Part shown: positions 49,593 to 57,796 of the stretch, piece by piece
Layout of the letters: each line of letters opens with the position of its first letter
Position numbering within the stretch: the stretch's first letter is position 1
Assembly (NCBI GenBank): GCA_937868765.1
Contig: CALMNL010000004.1
Location: forward strand, 1,314,749-1,378,748
DNA length: 64,000 nucleotides
Direction: 5' to 3'
From: an uncultured Desulfatitalea sp.
Lineage (GTDB): Bacteria; Desulfobacterota; Desulfobacteria; Desulfobacterales; Desulfosarcinaceae
Translations under genes and position numbers: made by a program
The notes under the pieces: model-generated
Seen by the model: only the letters and a program-made list of their open reading frames with translations
Databases searched by the model: none
Told to the model about the DNA's origin: nothing

Positions 49593-50726
49593 CTAAAACC
49601 TGGTCGTTGCCGCGATGCATAGCGACCAACCTTGGTAACTGCGCTCCTGGCCGGGGTGGATCCAGTTGGGGTCGTCATCCATGAGAAAACCGGCGAGGGC
49701 GGCCTGCAGGTGCAGCCAGTCGTTCAGTTCGTGGCCCAGGCCCAGGGAGAGGGAGGTCTTGGTCCGCTGGCCCACATAGTAGATGTTGCTCGGGTCGTAG
49801 TCGTTTTCGGCGACATACAAATAGCCGAGGAGGGCGCTGGCGGTGGTGGCCTTGCTCAATTGGTAGCGGGCGTCCAGATCGGCCCCCCACTCGTCGCCGT
49901 AGCCGTTGTGCGGCTCGGTGCCGATGCCGGTGCCGGAGACCAGACGGTACTCGCTCTTTTGGCGGGTGATGGTCCGGACGGTCAGGCCCAGTTGATAAGC
50001 CTCCTGCTTGTAGCGCACGCCGGCGCCCACCAGCAGGGTATCGCCTCGTTCGAGCAGATCTTCGCCGGCCAGGGTGTCGGTGTCGAACATGGCGTACTGG
50101 CCGAAGAACCGGGCCTGCCAGCCGCTTTGCCATTCGTAGAGGATCTCGGCCGCGACATTCCAGATGTCGCCCGGATCGTAATCCCGGTCCACGGAACTAT
50201 AGTCATATTCCCCCTGGATGGCGTACCCCGTGCCGGCGCCGAAGGTCCAGTTCTGCCAGCGCCGGGCCACGTTCACGAAGGGGTTGAAATCCAGGCCCCG
50301 GCCCGGGGTGACGATGGAGACCAGGTCCGGGTCGAGCATGACCCGCAGGTCCCGGGGGTCCAGCCCGGTCCGGCCGGTGGGCAGGTTGGTGTCCACCCCG
50401 AAGAGCCAGTCCAGGCCCAGGGTATGGGCCAGGACATAGGAGAGATTGAGCTGGGTGTCCAGGAAGCCGCTGATCGAGCGATCGCCGAGGACTTCAAACT
50501 CGGCGCCGGTGTCCGCATAACCGGCCACCACCTCCCAGCGGAACTGGGACAGGGCGCCGCGCAGATAGAGCGGCACGTAGGTCTGGTAGCCGTCTTCATC
50601 GGCGTCGTTGGACCAGGCCTGGTAGTGGAAGGCGGTTTCGGCTTCAAAATCCGCGGCACGGCCGGGAGCGGCCGGGCAAAGCAATGCAACGGCCAGCAGC
50701 ATACAGCTTAGAGCTCTCTTCGTCAT
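49593..50726 (-). CDS. Outer-membrane beta-barrel protein
   Basis: 377 residues from the ATG at 50726, which has an AGAGGA box; an upstream in-frame ATG at 50759 would add 11 residues. Signal peptide ALSCMLLAVALLCPAAPGRA ends in a typical AxA-like site. The mature chain is a series of amphipathic beta-strands with aromatic girdles (RYKQEAYQLGLTVRTITRQ, TSASALLGYLYVAENDY-like) and ends in the OMP-type terminal Phe (SLCIAATTRF). It resembles porin-like or phenol-degradation-MetA-like barrels. It is the last of three genes with the FN3-like lipoprotein and the CsgG-like protein. Confidence 0.8.
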   Translation of the reverse strand: MTKRALSCMLLAVALLCPAAPGRAADFEAETAFHYQAWSNDADEDGYQTYVPLYLRGALSQFRWEVVAGYADTGAEFEVLGDRSISGFLDTQLNLSYVLAHTLGLDWLFGVDTNLPTGRTGLDPRDLRVMLDPDLVSIVTPGRGLDFNPFVNVARRWQNWTFGAGTGYAIQGEYDYSSVDRDYDPGDIWNVAAEILYEWQSGWQARFFGQYAMFDTDTLAGEDLLERGDTLLVGAGVRYKQEAYQLGLTVRTITRQKSEYRLVSGTGIGTEPHNGYGDEWGADLDARYQLSKATTASALLGYLYVAENDYDPSNIYYVGQRTKTSLSLGLGHELNDWLHLQAALAGFLMDDDPNWIHPGQERSYQGWSLCIAATTRF

Positions 50727-50786
50727 GGGGTATCCTCTTGTCGTTGCAAAGCAGAACATGAAGAAGCAATGGGTCCGTCGCCGGGT

Positions 50787-51908
50787 TCAGGGGGCATACT
50801 TGGCGACCAGCTCGTCCTTCAGCGTCACGAGGGTGCTCACGCCGGTAGTCCAATCCACCGGATCGCAGACTTCCGGCAGGATCGAAAATCCATAGGCGTT
50901 CGCGTTGTAGACCATGGAGACCGTCAAGCCGCTCCAGCCCGTGCAGGGGGCCGGTGTCACGGTGATGTCCGACTGGCCCAGGAGCTCATAGGTGGTGATG
51001 ATCTCCTGGAGCGCGAAGTAATCGGTGGAGTCCATCGGCGCCGACCATTGGGCAATGACAGCGTCGCTTTGCTCCTGGGAAAAGGCGATGGCGGCATAAT
51101 TGAAAATGACGGTGGTGGTCACCTGGGGCGCGGCCGTGCCGGCCGGATCGTCCCCCACGAAGGTGATGGCGGTGATCTGTACCTCCCGCAGGGTGAACTG
51201 CCGGATGGTGGAGGCGGCCCCGGGCAGGCCGCCGGCCGATAGCCCCACCACGCGCCAGTAATAGGGCTGGTCGAGGATCAAACCGGTGGTATCCGGCTGT
51301 AAACTGGTGATGGCCGGGCTGACGACGTCATACTCGCCGATGATGGTTTCGGCGGCGAAAGAACTCGAATCGGCCAGGGTCACCCGGTAGGCAGCGGCCC
51401 CCACCAGCCGCGTCCACTGCAGGGTCAGGCCGTCAGGGGCCACGATGGCGGCGTCGGCAGGAGCGAGCAGTTGGGGCACGAACGGCCCGGCCGTTATCAA
51501 TCCGCCGTCCACGCTTCCCGGGGTCAGGTAGATGGGGGTGCCGCTCTGCCCGGAATAAAGGGGGCTGCCGTCCGGGCCATAGCCCGCCACCTGGATGGTT
51601 GCGTAATAATTGGCCGGCAGACCGGAGATGACGCCGCTGCCGGTGGCGCAATCCCACGGGCCGCCCGCCCCGAGCAGTTCTCCGCTCTCGGCATAGACGG
51701 CGGCCGTGACCGTGGCCACATCCAGGCAGTCGGTGAGGCTTTCGCGCTGGTAATCGGGCCGGTCCCAGACCACCTGGAAGGAGAGGGCGCTGGTGCCGCC
51801 GCTCTGCTGGGAGGAGGCGCCGCCGCCGCAGGCGGCCAGCACGAGGACCGCAAGCGCCGCGAACCGGCGAAGTCGTAGACAGCGTTCAGATCCGCCGCGG
51901 AAACTCAT
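50787..51908 (-). CDS. Lipoprotein with fibronectin-III-like domains
   Basis: 373 residues from ATG 51908 (GGGAG box 7 bp upstream). A signal sequence with a lipobox (ALAVLVLAAC) precedes a Gly/Ser spacer. A central region LLAPADAAIVAPDGLTLQWT, then RLVGAAAYRVTLADSS and DQPYYWRVVGLSAGG is a typical FN3-like fold in which a W...Y...Y pattern is read. Two Cys lie near the C-terminus. No enzyme motif. It sits between a CsgG-like protein and the barrel, 60-bp and 23-bp gaps, so it is likely a surface-anchored component of the same system. Confidence 0.8.
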   Translation of the reverse strand: MSFRGGSERCLRLRRFAALAVLVLAACGGGASSQQSGGTSALSFQVVWDRPDYQRESLTDCLDVATVTAAVYAESGELLGAGGPWDCATGSGVISGLPANYYATIQVAGYGPDGSPLYSGQSGTPIYLTPGSVDGGLITAGPFVPQLLAPADAAIVAPDGLTLQWTRLVGAAAYRVTLADSSSFAAETIIGEYDVVSPAITSLQPDTTGLILDQPYYWRVVGLSAGGLPGAASTIRQFTLREVQITAITFVGDDPAGTAAPQVTTTVIFNYAAIAFSQEQSDAVIAQWSAPMDSTDYFALQEIITTYELLGQSDITVTPAPCTGWSGLTVSMVYNANAYGFSILPEVCDPVDWTTGVSTLVTLKDELVAKYAP

Positions 51909-51931
51909 GATCATGCTCCCTATGGATGGGG

Positions 51932-52855
51932 TTAGCGCCAGCGCACGTTGACATCGGAACTCTGCACCTCGACGGGGTGCTCGCGTTTTAAGATCTCGTC
52001 CGGCTCGGGCCGGTCGACCACCGACACCTTCTGGCGCAGCCGTTCCAGGACCTCGATGGTATCGACGGGTCTGGCGACGAGTTTGAGGGCGCGCAACTCG
52101 TTCAGGTCGTCGGTGGCCTGCTTGAAGCCGGGATCGGCCTCGATGGCCTTCTGATAGGCCTCGGCGGCCTGGTCGTATTTCTGCTGATCGCTCAGGTCGA
52201 CCCCCTGGAACCACTCCATGAGGGCCGTCAGGTCGGTGGTCAACGGCTTGCGCAGCGTTTCCATCTGGGCCGGGGTCAGGTCCAGTTGCAGCAGCCGCAC
52301 GATCTCGAAGAGCAGCTCCTTTTCCATGCGTATCAGCTCTTCGAACGGCCCGGTGCTGGCCGGCCGGCCGAGGGTGTCCTGGCGCGAGACGCGCACCACG
52401 TCCGAGTCGATCTGGAGGCCGTTTTGCTGCGCCGGCACCAGGCGCCCGCCCACCAGATAGGCGGCCCCCAGCAGGCGGCCCACCCGGGGCGCGGTCTGCT
52501 GGTCCACCAGCCCGGTGGTGCCCAAGCGGAGCTCTTCCAGCAGGGCCTGGATCCGGGAGCGCTCCACCAGTTGCAAGGACTCGATCTTGGAAAGGTCGGT
52601 GATCAGCATCAGGGTCAGGCCCTTTTGCAGCGGGTCCAGATCGGGGCGCCTGGTCTGGTTCTGGAAGTAGAGAACGCTGACCGTGTTGACCGCGGCCTTG
52701 GAATCCAGGGCCTTTTCGCTGGCAACGGCCTCCCGGGCCCATTGGCGCAGTTCGTCGGTGATTACCTGGCCGGCGCCGGCCGGGACGGCCCCAAGGCCGA
52801 TGAGCAATACCGTCAGTAACAGAAGCGATCGGCGTCCGAAACCATGGATGCGCAT
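51932..52855 (-). CDS. CsgG-like outer-membrane-associated protein with TPR-like tail
   Basis: 307 residues. Signal peptide LLLLTVLLIGLGAVPAGA, then the CsgG-type core VSVLYFQNQTRRPDLDPLQK, LITDLSKIESLQLVERSRIQ, and LLGAAYLVGGRLVPAQ. A TPR-like pair (QKYDQAAEAYQKAIEADPGF) follows and the C-terminus is charged. CsgG family members form outer-membrane secretion pores or assist lipoprotein-linked export. It lacks a lipobox Cys after the signal peptide, so it is likely periplasmic. First gene of the operon with the FN3-like lipoprotein and the barrel. Confidence 0.82.
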   Translation of the reverse strand: MRIHGFGRRSLLLLTVLLIGLGAVPAGAGQVITDELRQWAREAVASEKALDSKAAVNTVSVLYFQNQTRRPDLDPLQKGLTLMLITDLSKIESLQLVERSRIQALLEELRLGTTGLVDQQTAPRVGRLLGAAYLVGGRLVPAQQNGLQIDSDVVRVSRQDTLGRPASTGPFEELIRMEKELLFEIVRLLQLDLTPAQMETLRKPLTTDLTALMEWFQGVDLSDQQKYDQAAEAYQKAIEADPGFKQATDDLNELRALKLVARPVDTIEVLERLRQKVSVVDRPEPDEILKREHPVEVQSSDVNVRWR

Positions 52856-53091
52856 GAGGGGTAGCCTCCGGTAATGGTTCGTTTGTTCGAGGGGTGCGTC
52901 TGTCTGTATATGGTCTCCCGGCCGCCGGGAGTCAAGCCCTTTCAGCCGGCCGTCGCGGGAGCCCTTTAGCAGGCTTTGGGGGGCCTGTATACTCCCTTCG
53001 AACGGATCCGGTCCAAGTCGTGCGCTGCGGTTTCTTCCCGATCAGCCCTATCCACCGCATGGCGGCCCAATTTTTTAGAAAACCTTGAAAG

Positions 53092-53652
53092 TCATGGGCT
53101 GGCTTTTTGCAGGTGCACCGTTTTGTTGAGGAAGACTCGGGGCGGGTCGTGGGAAAAACCGGCATCGCGGGCGGTCTGGAGCATGGCCGCGAACGCCTTT
53201 TTCGAAACATGCAAGGGTGGTTCGACCGCCAAGATCTGCGCGCCGGGCTTGAGCAGGGCGCCAATCTCCTGGAAGAAGGCGCGGGGATTGACCAACTCGT
53301 GGAGGATATAGAAGGCCAGCACGAAATCCAGCGGCAGGGCCAGGCCGATGCGCTCGGCCTGGCATTGGTGCAGCGTTACGCGGCTTTCCAAACCGCTGCC
53401 CGCGAGGCGCCGACGGATGAGATCAAGCATGCCGGACTGCAGGTCGCAGGCCACCACGCAGCCGGAGGGGCCCACCAGGCGGGCCATTTCCAGGGTGAAG
53501 AAACCCGGGCCGCAGCCGAAATCGAGGACGGTCATCCCCTCGCGCAGGTAGGGGCCGAGGATCTTGGCCGGATTCTGCACCCAGCGGCGGCAGCGGCTGG
53601 CCAGGGGGCCGGCAAGAGCCACCGGGCAGATGTGAGGCTTGGTCTTTTCCAT
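53092..53652 (-). CDS. Class I SAM-dependent methyltransferase
   Basis: 186 residues from the ATG at 53652, which has AGGAG six bases upstream; another ATG two codons earlier abuts the box. Motif I VLDFGCGPGFFTLEMARLVG and the acidic residue in VVACDLQSGMLDLIRRRL define the UbiE/Methyltransf_11 type. Later, FYILHELVNPRAFFQEIGAL is motif IV-like. Substrate unknown. It lies 49 bp after the aminotransferase gene on the same strand and may be co-transcribed with it and the GNAT gene. Confidence 0.87.
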   Translation of the reverse strand: MEKTKPHICPVALAGPLASRCRRWVQNPAKILGPYLREGMTVLDFGCGPGFFTLEMARLVGPSGCVVACDLQSGMLDLIRRRLAGSGLESRVTLHQCQAERIGLALPLDFVLAFYILHELVNPRAFFQEIGALLKPGAQILAVEPPLHVSKKAFAAMLQTARDAGFSHDPPRVFLNKTVHLQKASP

Positions 53653-53700
53653 GATCATCTCCTGATCGAGGCCGTCGGTATCTTCCGGTTACTCGACGTT

Positions 53701-54996
53701 TTACTGCGCCGCCCACTCCACGATCAGGCGCATGGCCTTGATCACGTTGAAGCACCACAGGTCGGTGAAGTTCTCCGGCAGCGGCTGATCCAGAGGGATG
53801 GTTTCGCTGGCCGAGAGCGCCTTGGCGCCGTCGAAGTCCACATAAGCCAGGCGGGCGGTGAGCTCTTCGGCCGGCCGTCCGAAGGCCTCGCCCGGCAGCA
53901 TGGCCACGCCGGTATCGGCTAGTAACTTTTCACACAGGGCCTTGCCCGTTTTGATGCCCTGCCGGGCCAGGGGTTCGGCCAGGGGCGCGAAGCTGGGGAA
54001 GAGGTAAAAGGCCCCTTCCGGGGGATGGACCCGGATGCCGCCGGCCGAGAGGAGCGCGGCGCACTGGGTGCCCAGGGCCGCCAGGATCCGGCGGGCGTGC
54101 CACAGGTAACGCTCGATGCGGATATCTCCGCGGAAAGCCGAGATGGCCGCATGCTGGATGGGCGCGCTCACCGAAGTGAAGGTTTCGCTGGCCACCGCGG
54201 CCATGGAGTCCAGCAGCCAGTCCAGGGCCGGCGAAAAGGTGAAGGTGCCCAGGCGCCAGCCGCCCGCGCCGCACCACTTGGAGAGGCCCGAGCTGACGAT
54301 GGTGCCCTCGGGGTAGTAGCGCGCCACGGAGATGTGCTGGCCGCCGTGGTGCAGCTGGCCGTAGATCTCGTCCGAGAGCAGCACCACCTGGTACTTGCGG
54401 GCCACCCGGGCGATATCTTCCAGCTCGGTCGCGGTGTAGGTGCAGCCGTCGGGGTTGCCGGGGTAGTTGAGGATCAGCACCCGCGGCCGGAAGTCGTCTT
54501 CTTCGCCGGCGCAGTGCCGTTCGAGCAGTTCGGCCGTCATGCGCCACTTGTCTTCGATGCGCGTGTGGATCAGGCTCACCCGGCGGCCGGCGATCAGCGC
54601 CTGGGGAATGTACGAGACCCAGCAGGGCGTGGGCACGATCAGCTCGCCGTAGTAGACCAGCTGCAGCAGAAACATCAGCTCCTTGGAGCCCGGGCCGATG
54701 AGCACGTCTTGGGGCCGCGCCTCCACGCCGTCCTTCTTGCGATGGAAGCCGGCCACCGCCTCGCGCAGGGCCGGCAGCCCCGCGGCCGGCAGGTAGTCCT
54801 TCTCGTGAGCGTGCAGTTTCAGCGCCTCCACCACCGGCATGGGCACCGGAAAGGGCGACTGGCCCAGCCCCAGGCGGTACACCGTGCGGCCCTGCTGCTG
54901 CAACAGCTTGCTGCGGTCGTTGATGGCGATGGTGGCCGACTGGCCCAGGCCGCGGATGTTCAAGTTCAGGCTGACCTGCTTGCTTAAATTCATCAT
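53701..54996 (-). CDS. Pyridoxal-phosphate aminotransferase, class I/II
   Basis: 431 residues from the ATG at 54996 or 54993, both behind GAGGAGG. Fold-type I aminotransferase: RLGLGQSPFPVPMPVVEALK, LILNYPGNPDGCTYTATELE, VVLLSDEIYGQLHHGG with the PLP Asp and Tyr, and the Schiff-base Lys in SSGLSKWCGAGGWRLGTFTF. The C-terminal Arg lies in EELTARLAYVDFDGAK. Aspartate/aromatic/alanine-type substrates are possible; specificity cannot be read. It is in a likely minus-strand cluster GNAT-aminotransferase-methyltransferase. Confidence 0.93.
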   Translation of the reverse strand: MMNLSKQVSLNLNIRGLGQSATIAINDRSKLLQQQGRTVYRLGLGQSPFPVPMPVVEALKLHAHEKDYLPAAGLPALREAVAGFHRKKDGVEARPQDVLIGPGSKELMFLLQLVYYGELIVPTPCWVSYIPQALIAGRRVSLIHTRIEDKWRMTAELLERHCAGEEDDFRPRVLILNYPGNPDGCTYTATELEDIARVARKYQVVLLSDEIYGQLHHGGQHISVARYYPEGTIVSSGLSKWCGAGGWRLGTFTFSPALDWLLDSMAAVASETFTSVSAPIQHAAISAFRGDIRIERYLWHARRILAALGTQCAALLSAGGIRVHPPEGAFYLFPSFAPLAEPLARQGIKTGKALCEKLLADTGVAMLPGEAFGRPAEELTARLAYVDFDGAKALSASETIPLDQPLPENFTDLWCFNVIKAMRLIVEWAAQ

Positions 54997-55105
54997 GAAC
55001 CTCCTCGTTTTCGACCCCGGGAAACGCGGGCCGGTGGGTGCGTTCAATGAAACACACATGGTCCATGATTTCAAGGCTTGATCCCCGGCTGGGCGGCCCG
55101 GCGCA

Positions 55106-55771
55106 TCAGCCGCAAAGGGCCGCGGCCGTGGCCCGCTCGGCCGCCTCGGCGGCTTCGGACAAAAAGCAGATCAGGCTGGCTTCGTCCAGGGCTTCCCCGA
55201 GATCGATGATTGCCGTCACGCAATCCATCGACCGGTGTTTGCCCAGCGGCCGGCCGCAGGTATCCAGCAGGTGCAGCATCTTCTTGTTCTGCGGCAGTAC
55301 ATTGGCCTCCATCCAGCGCACCCCGTTGGCCAGGGCCCGGTCGCACATGTGTTCGAGCATGGCCCGGCCGAGGCCTTTGCCCTGGAAGTCGTCCGCCACC
55401 GTTACGCCGAATTCGGCCCGGTCGCTCTCCGGCGGTTTGCTGCGGATGTAGTAGATCAGGCCGACGATATGCTTCGCGGGCCCCACGGATTCGGCCACGA
55501 AGGCCTCGCCACTGTCGGACGTGAGCCGGCCGAGGGCTTCCATTTCCGCCTGGTCGGGCACATACGGCGCCATGTAGCGCTGATAGCGCGACAAGGGCGA
55601 AAGGCGCCGGTGCATTTCGGTCAGGCGGACGGCATCGTCGGGAACAGCCCGGCGGATCAGGACCGGACCGGTCGATGTCGATGCGAGGGTGGCCTCGGCG
55701 GGCAGCGGGCGCAGCGGGAGCCAGGTGTCGCCGACGAATGATTGGTCGGTATTAGTTTGATATGGCGTCAT
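55106..55771 (-). CDS. GNAT-family N-acetyltransferase
   Basis: 221 residues from ATG 55771 (GGGGAGGAATTGCC leader). The acetyl-CoA-binding P-loop is in VTVADDFQGKGLGRAMLEHM (Q/RxxGxG/A). The N-terminus has TGPVLIRRAVPDDAVRLTEM and the C-terminal strand has MDCVTAIIDLGEALDEA. It acetylates an amine or protein Lys with acetyl-CoA. Divergent from a TetR regulator; the intervening inverted repeat suggests shared control. Confidence 0.85.
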   Translation of the reverse strand: MTPYQTNTDQSFVGDTWLPLRPLPAEATLASTSTGPVLIRRAVPDDAVRLTEMHRRLSPLSRYQRYMAPYVPDQAEMEALGRLTSDSGEAFVAESVGPAKHIVGLIYYIRSKPPESDRAEFGVTVADDFQGKGLGRAMLEHMCDRALANGVRWMEANVLPQNKKMLHLLDTCGRPLGKHRSMDCVTAIIDLGEALDEASLICFLSEAAEAAERATAAALCG

Positions 55772-55804
55772 GGCAATTCCTCCCCTTGGCAGCATGATTG
55801 AATG

Positions 55805-55845
55805 ATGGTTGTAATATTATAGCCGTCATGTTATATGTCAACCAT
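55805..55845. promoter_or_regulatory. Inverted repeat between GNAT and tetR genes (candidate operator)
   Basis: ATGGTTG (55805-55811) and CAACCAT (55839-55845) are perfect inverted arms 27 bp apart. The centre is AT-rich and suits overlapping promoters. It lies 33-73 bp from the start of the acetyltransferase gene and upstream of the TetR gene. Confidence 0.4.
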
Positions 55846-55945
55846 AATTTTATAGGAGGGCGAAAAAAGGGCGTTTATGGGGAAAAATACCGTTGAAAAG
55901 CGGGAATTCAGACCCCATATTTCAGGTCATGAAAGGATCTCAGCC

Positions 55946-56536
55946 ATGCGATATGAAAAGGGTCACAAAGAGCTGACGCGCGAGCGCATCGTCAAAATCG
56001 CCTCCCGCCGGTTCCGCAAGGACGGCATCGACTCGGTGGGCCTGGCCAGCCTGATGTCCGAGGCCGGACTCACCCATGGGGGGTTTTACAATCACTTCAA
56101 GTCCAAGGAAGACCTGGTGGCCACGGCCCTTGGCAGCGCCCTTCAGGACAGCTACAAGAAGCAGGATCGCCAGACCTCGGAAGAGAATTTCGCCGGCCTG
56201 GAAAAATTCGTGCGCGCCTACCTGCACCCCGATCACCGCGACCATCCGGACAAGGGCTGCGCCATCGCCGCCACGGCAGCCGAAATCGCCCGCCACCCCG
56301 AAGCCACGCGACAGGTTGTCGCCGAGCGCATCGAGATCCTCTATGCCCTGATCGAACGCCACCTGCCGGCCGGCCTCACCCCCGACCAGAAACGGCAGAC
56401 CGCCATGGCCGTCTTTTCGGTGATGGTGGGCGCCCTGCAACTCGCACGCATCGCCACCGACCCGGCAGCGTCCGAACAAATCCTTCAGAGCGGCATCGCG
56501 GCGGCCCTGGCCCTGGCAGACGCGGCGGCCGGATGA
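55946..56536 (+). CDS. TetR/AcrR-family transcriptional regulator
   Basis: 196 residues from ATG 55946 (AAAGGATC box upstream). The N-terminal DNA-binding domain is ERIVKIASRRFRKDGIDSVG followed by LASLMSEAGLTHGGFYNHFKSKE, with the TetR helix-turn-helix. The C-terminal ligand domain (~100-190) resembles TetR_C members that sense small hydrophobic or xenobiotic compounds. Ligand unknown. It is divergent from the GNAT gene and probably binds the inverted repeat between them. Confidence 0.93.
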   Translation: MRYEKGHKELTRERIVKIASRRFRKDGIDSVGLASLMSEAGLTHGGFYNHFKSKEDLVATALGSALQDSYKKQDRQTSEENFAGLEKFVRAYLHPDHRDHPDKGCAIAATAAEIARHPEATRQVVAERIEILYALIERHLPAGLTPDQKRQTAMAVFSVMVGALQLARIATDPAASEQILQSGIAAALALADAAAG

Positions 56537-56869
56537 ACGATCAGGGCAAAACCATAGACGATAAAGAGGTCCGCAAAAGGTTTGGTGTGGCGGTCTTGGG
56601 CGGTGAAATCCGTACAGAGGTCGATGCGACCGCTGGGTTTTAAGGCTTGATCCACGGTCAATGCGCGGTGATCCTACACCCATTGACCGCTGTCGTGCAC
56701 AAAGTAGAGAATCTTTTAATAGCAGGAAGTCGGATGGCACCAGTCGAAATTTGCGGGACCGCCTTTTTATCGCAACCCAAGCCCGCCATATTTATGGATG
56801 TTTCCGGAGGGTCCGCGACAAAACGGTTGACCCCCACCGGAGCTTGGTGTTAAAAGCGGTTACTTTGAG
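56537..56869. other. Non-coding stretch before the tRNA-Ser genes
   Basis: 333 bp with no supported gene. Short open frames here have no family similarity. The distal part contains the candidate tRNA promoter at 56827-56855. I see no repeat or RNA motif. Confidence 0.5.
56827..56855 (+). promoter_or_regulatory. Candidate promoter of the tRNA-Ser pair
   Basis: TTGACC (56827-56832), 17-bp spacer, TTAAAA (56850-56855), 15 bp before the first tRNA-Ser. Confidence 0.45.
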
Positions 56870-56955
56870 GGAGGGATGGCCGAGTGGTTTAAGGCGGCGG
56901 TCTTGAAAACCGTTGAGCGAAAGCTCCGTGGGTTCGAATCCTACTCCCTCCGCCA
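56870..56955 (+). tRNA. tRNA-Ser (UGA anticodon)
   Basis: 86 bases including encoded CCA. The acceptor stem GGAGGGA pairs with TCCCTCC, G is the discriminator. Anticodon loop CTTGAAA with TGA at 56904-56906 inside CGGT/ACCG. A long variable arm and GGTTCGAATCC T-arm make it a type II serine tRNA. It reads UCA-type codons. Confidence 0.95.
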
Positions 56956-56972
56956 GTTAAAAGGTTCATCTC

Positions 56973-57065
56973 GGAGAGATGGCCGAGTAGGCTGAAGGCG
57001 CTCGCCTGCTAAGCGAGTGTGGGGGGAAACCTCCACCCCGGGTTCGAATCCCGGTCTCTCCGCCA
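56973..57065 (+). tRNA. tRNA-Ser (GCU anticodon)
   Basis: 93 bases including encoded CCA, 17 bp after the first tRNA. Acceptor GGAGAGA/TCTCTCC. Anticodon loop CTGCTAA with GCT at 57008-57010 inside CTCGC/GCGAG. Long variable arm and GGTTCGAATCC T-arm. It reads AGU/AGC codons. Confidence 0.95.
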
Positions 57066-57077
57066 TTTTTGGTTCCA

Positions 57078-57111
57078 GGCCCAGCCGGTCGTCCGGCTGG
57101 GCCTTTTTTTT
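57078..57111 (+). terminator. Rho-independent terminator after the tRNA-Ser pair
   Basis: Perfect 11-bp stem GGCCCAGCCGG (57078-57088)/CCGGCTGGGCC (57093-57103), tetraloop TCGT, then eight T residues. Confidence 0.93.
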
Positions 57112-57220
57112 GGGCGCCGGCGGCGGACGGCTTCATTATCGCGTCCAAAGATGATATGGTCCGCCGGCCGACCATACCGTGCCTTGAAAGGCCCCGGCGG
57201 GGGCTCACCGGAGGATGCCC

Positions 57221-57796
57221 GTGAACGAGTTTACCATCAAGGAGCTGCTGGTTCCGCTGTCCGAGTATGCCACCGTATCCGTGGGGGCCACGTTGTATGA
57301 CGCCATTCTGGCCCTGGAAAAGACCCAGGAGGAGTTCGATCACCTCAAGTACCGCCACCGGGCGGTGCTGGTTCTGGATGACCGGGGCCACGTGGTGGGC
57401 AAGCTGTCCCAGCTGGACGTCCTGTACGCCCTGGAGCCCGAGGAGACCGATAGCCGGGATGCGGACCGGCTGCGCCAATTCGGGTTCAGCCCCAACCTGA
57501 TCTGGACCGTCGAGAAGGAGAAGCGGCCCGATGGGGCGCTGTCCGACGCCCATTTGCAAAAGGCCGCCGGCCTGAAGGTGGAAAAATTCATGAAGGCGCC
57601 CACCGAGGGCGAGTTCGTGGACCTGGCCGCACCCCTCAAGCAGGCCATCCATCAATTGATCGTGGGCCGCCATTTTTCCCTGCTGGTCACCGAGGAGAAG
57701 CGGATCGTGGGCATCCTGCGCCTGACGGATGTATTCGCGGCCGTATTTCACATGATGAAGCACACCCCACCCGGGAACAAAGAGGAAATCACATGA
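57221..57796 (+). CDS. CBS-domain protein
   Basis: 191 residues. GTG 57221 is chosen because GGAGG ends six bases upstream; an ATG at 57215 abuts the box. Two CBS motifs, EYATVSVGATLYDAILALEK followed by HRAVLVLDDRGHVVGKLSQL and, at the C-terminus, VDLAAPLKQAIHQLIVGRHF followed by SLLVTEEKRIVGILRLTDVF, form one Bateman-type pair that binds adenosyl ligands. A 60-residue insert separates them. It overlaps the next gene by an ATGA junction, so it likely regulates or partners the beta-helix protein. Confidence 0.85.
   Translation: MNEFTIKELLVPLSEYATVSVGATLYDAILALEKTQEEFDHLKYRHRAVLVLDDRGHVVGKLSQLDVLYALEPEETDSRDADRLRQFGFSPNLIWTVEKEKRPDGALSDAHLQKAAGLKVEKFMKAPTEGEFVDLAAPLKQAIHQLIVGRHFSLLVTEEKRIVGILRLTDVFAAVFHMMKHTPPGNKEEIT

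Noticed and set aside
56647-56906. Short open frames before and into the first tRNA-Ser
   Set aside because: They overlap the tRNA or lack an RBS and show no family similarity.
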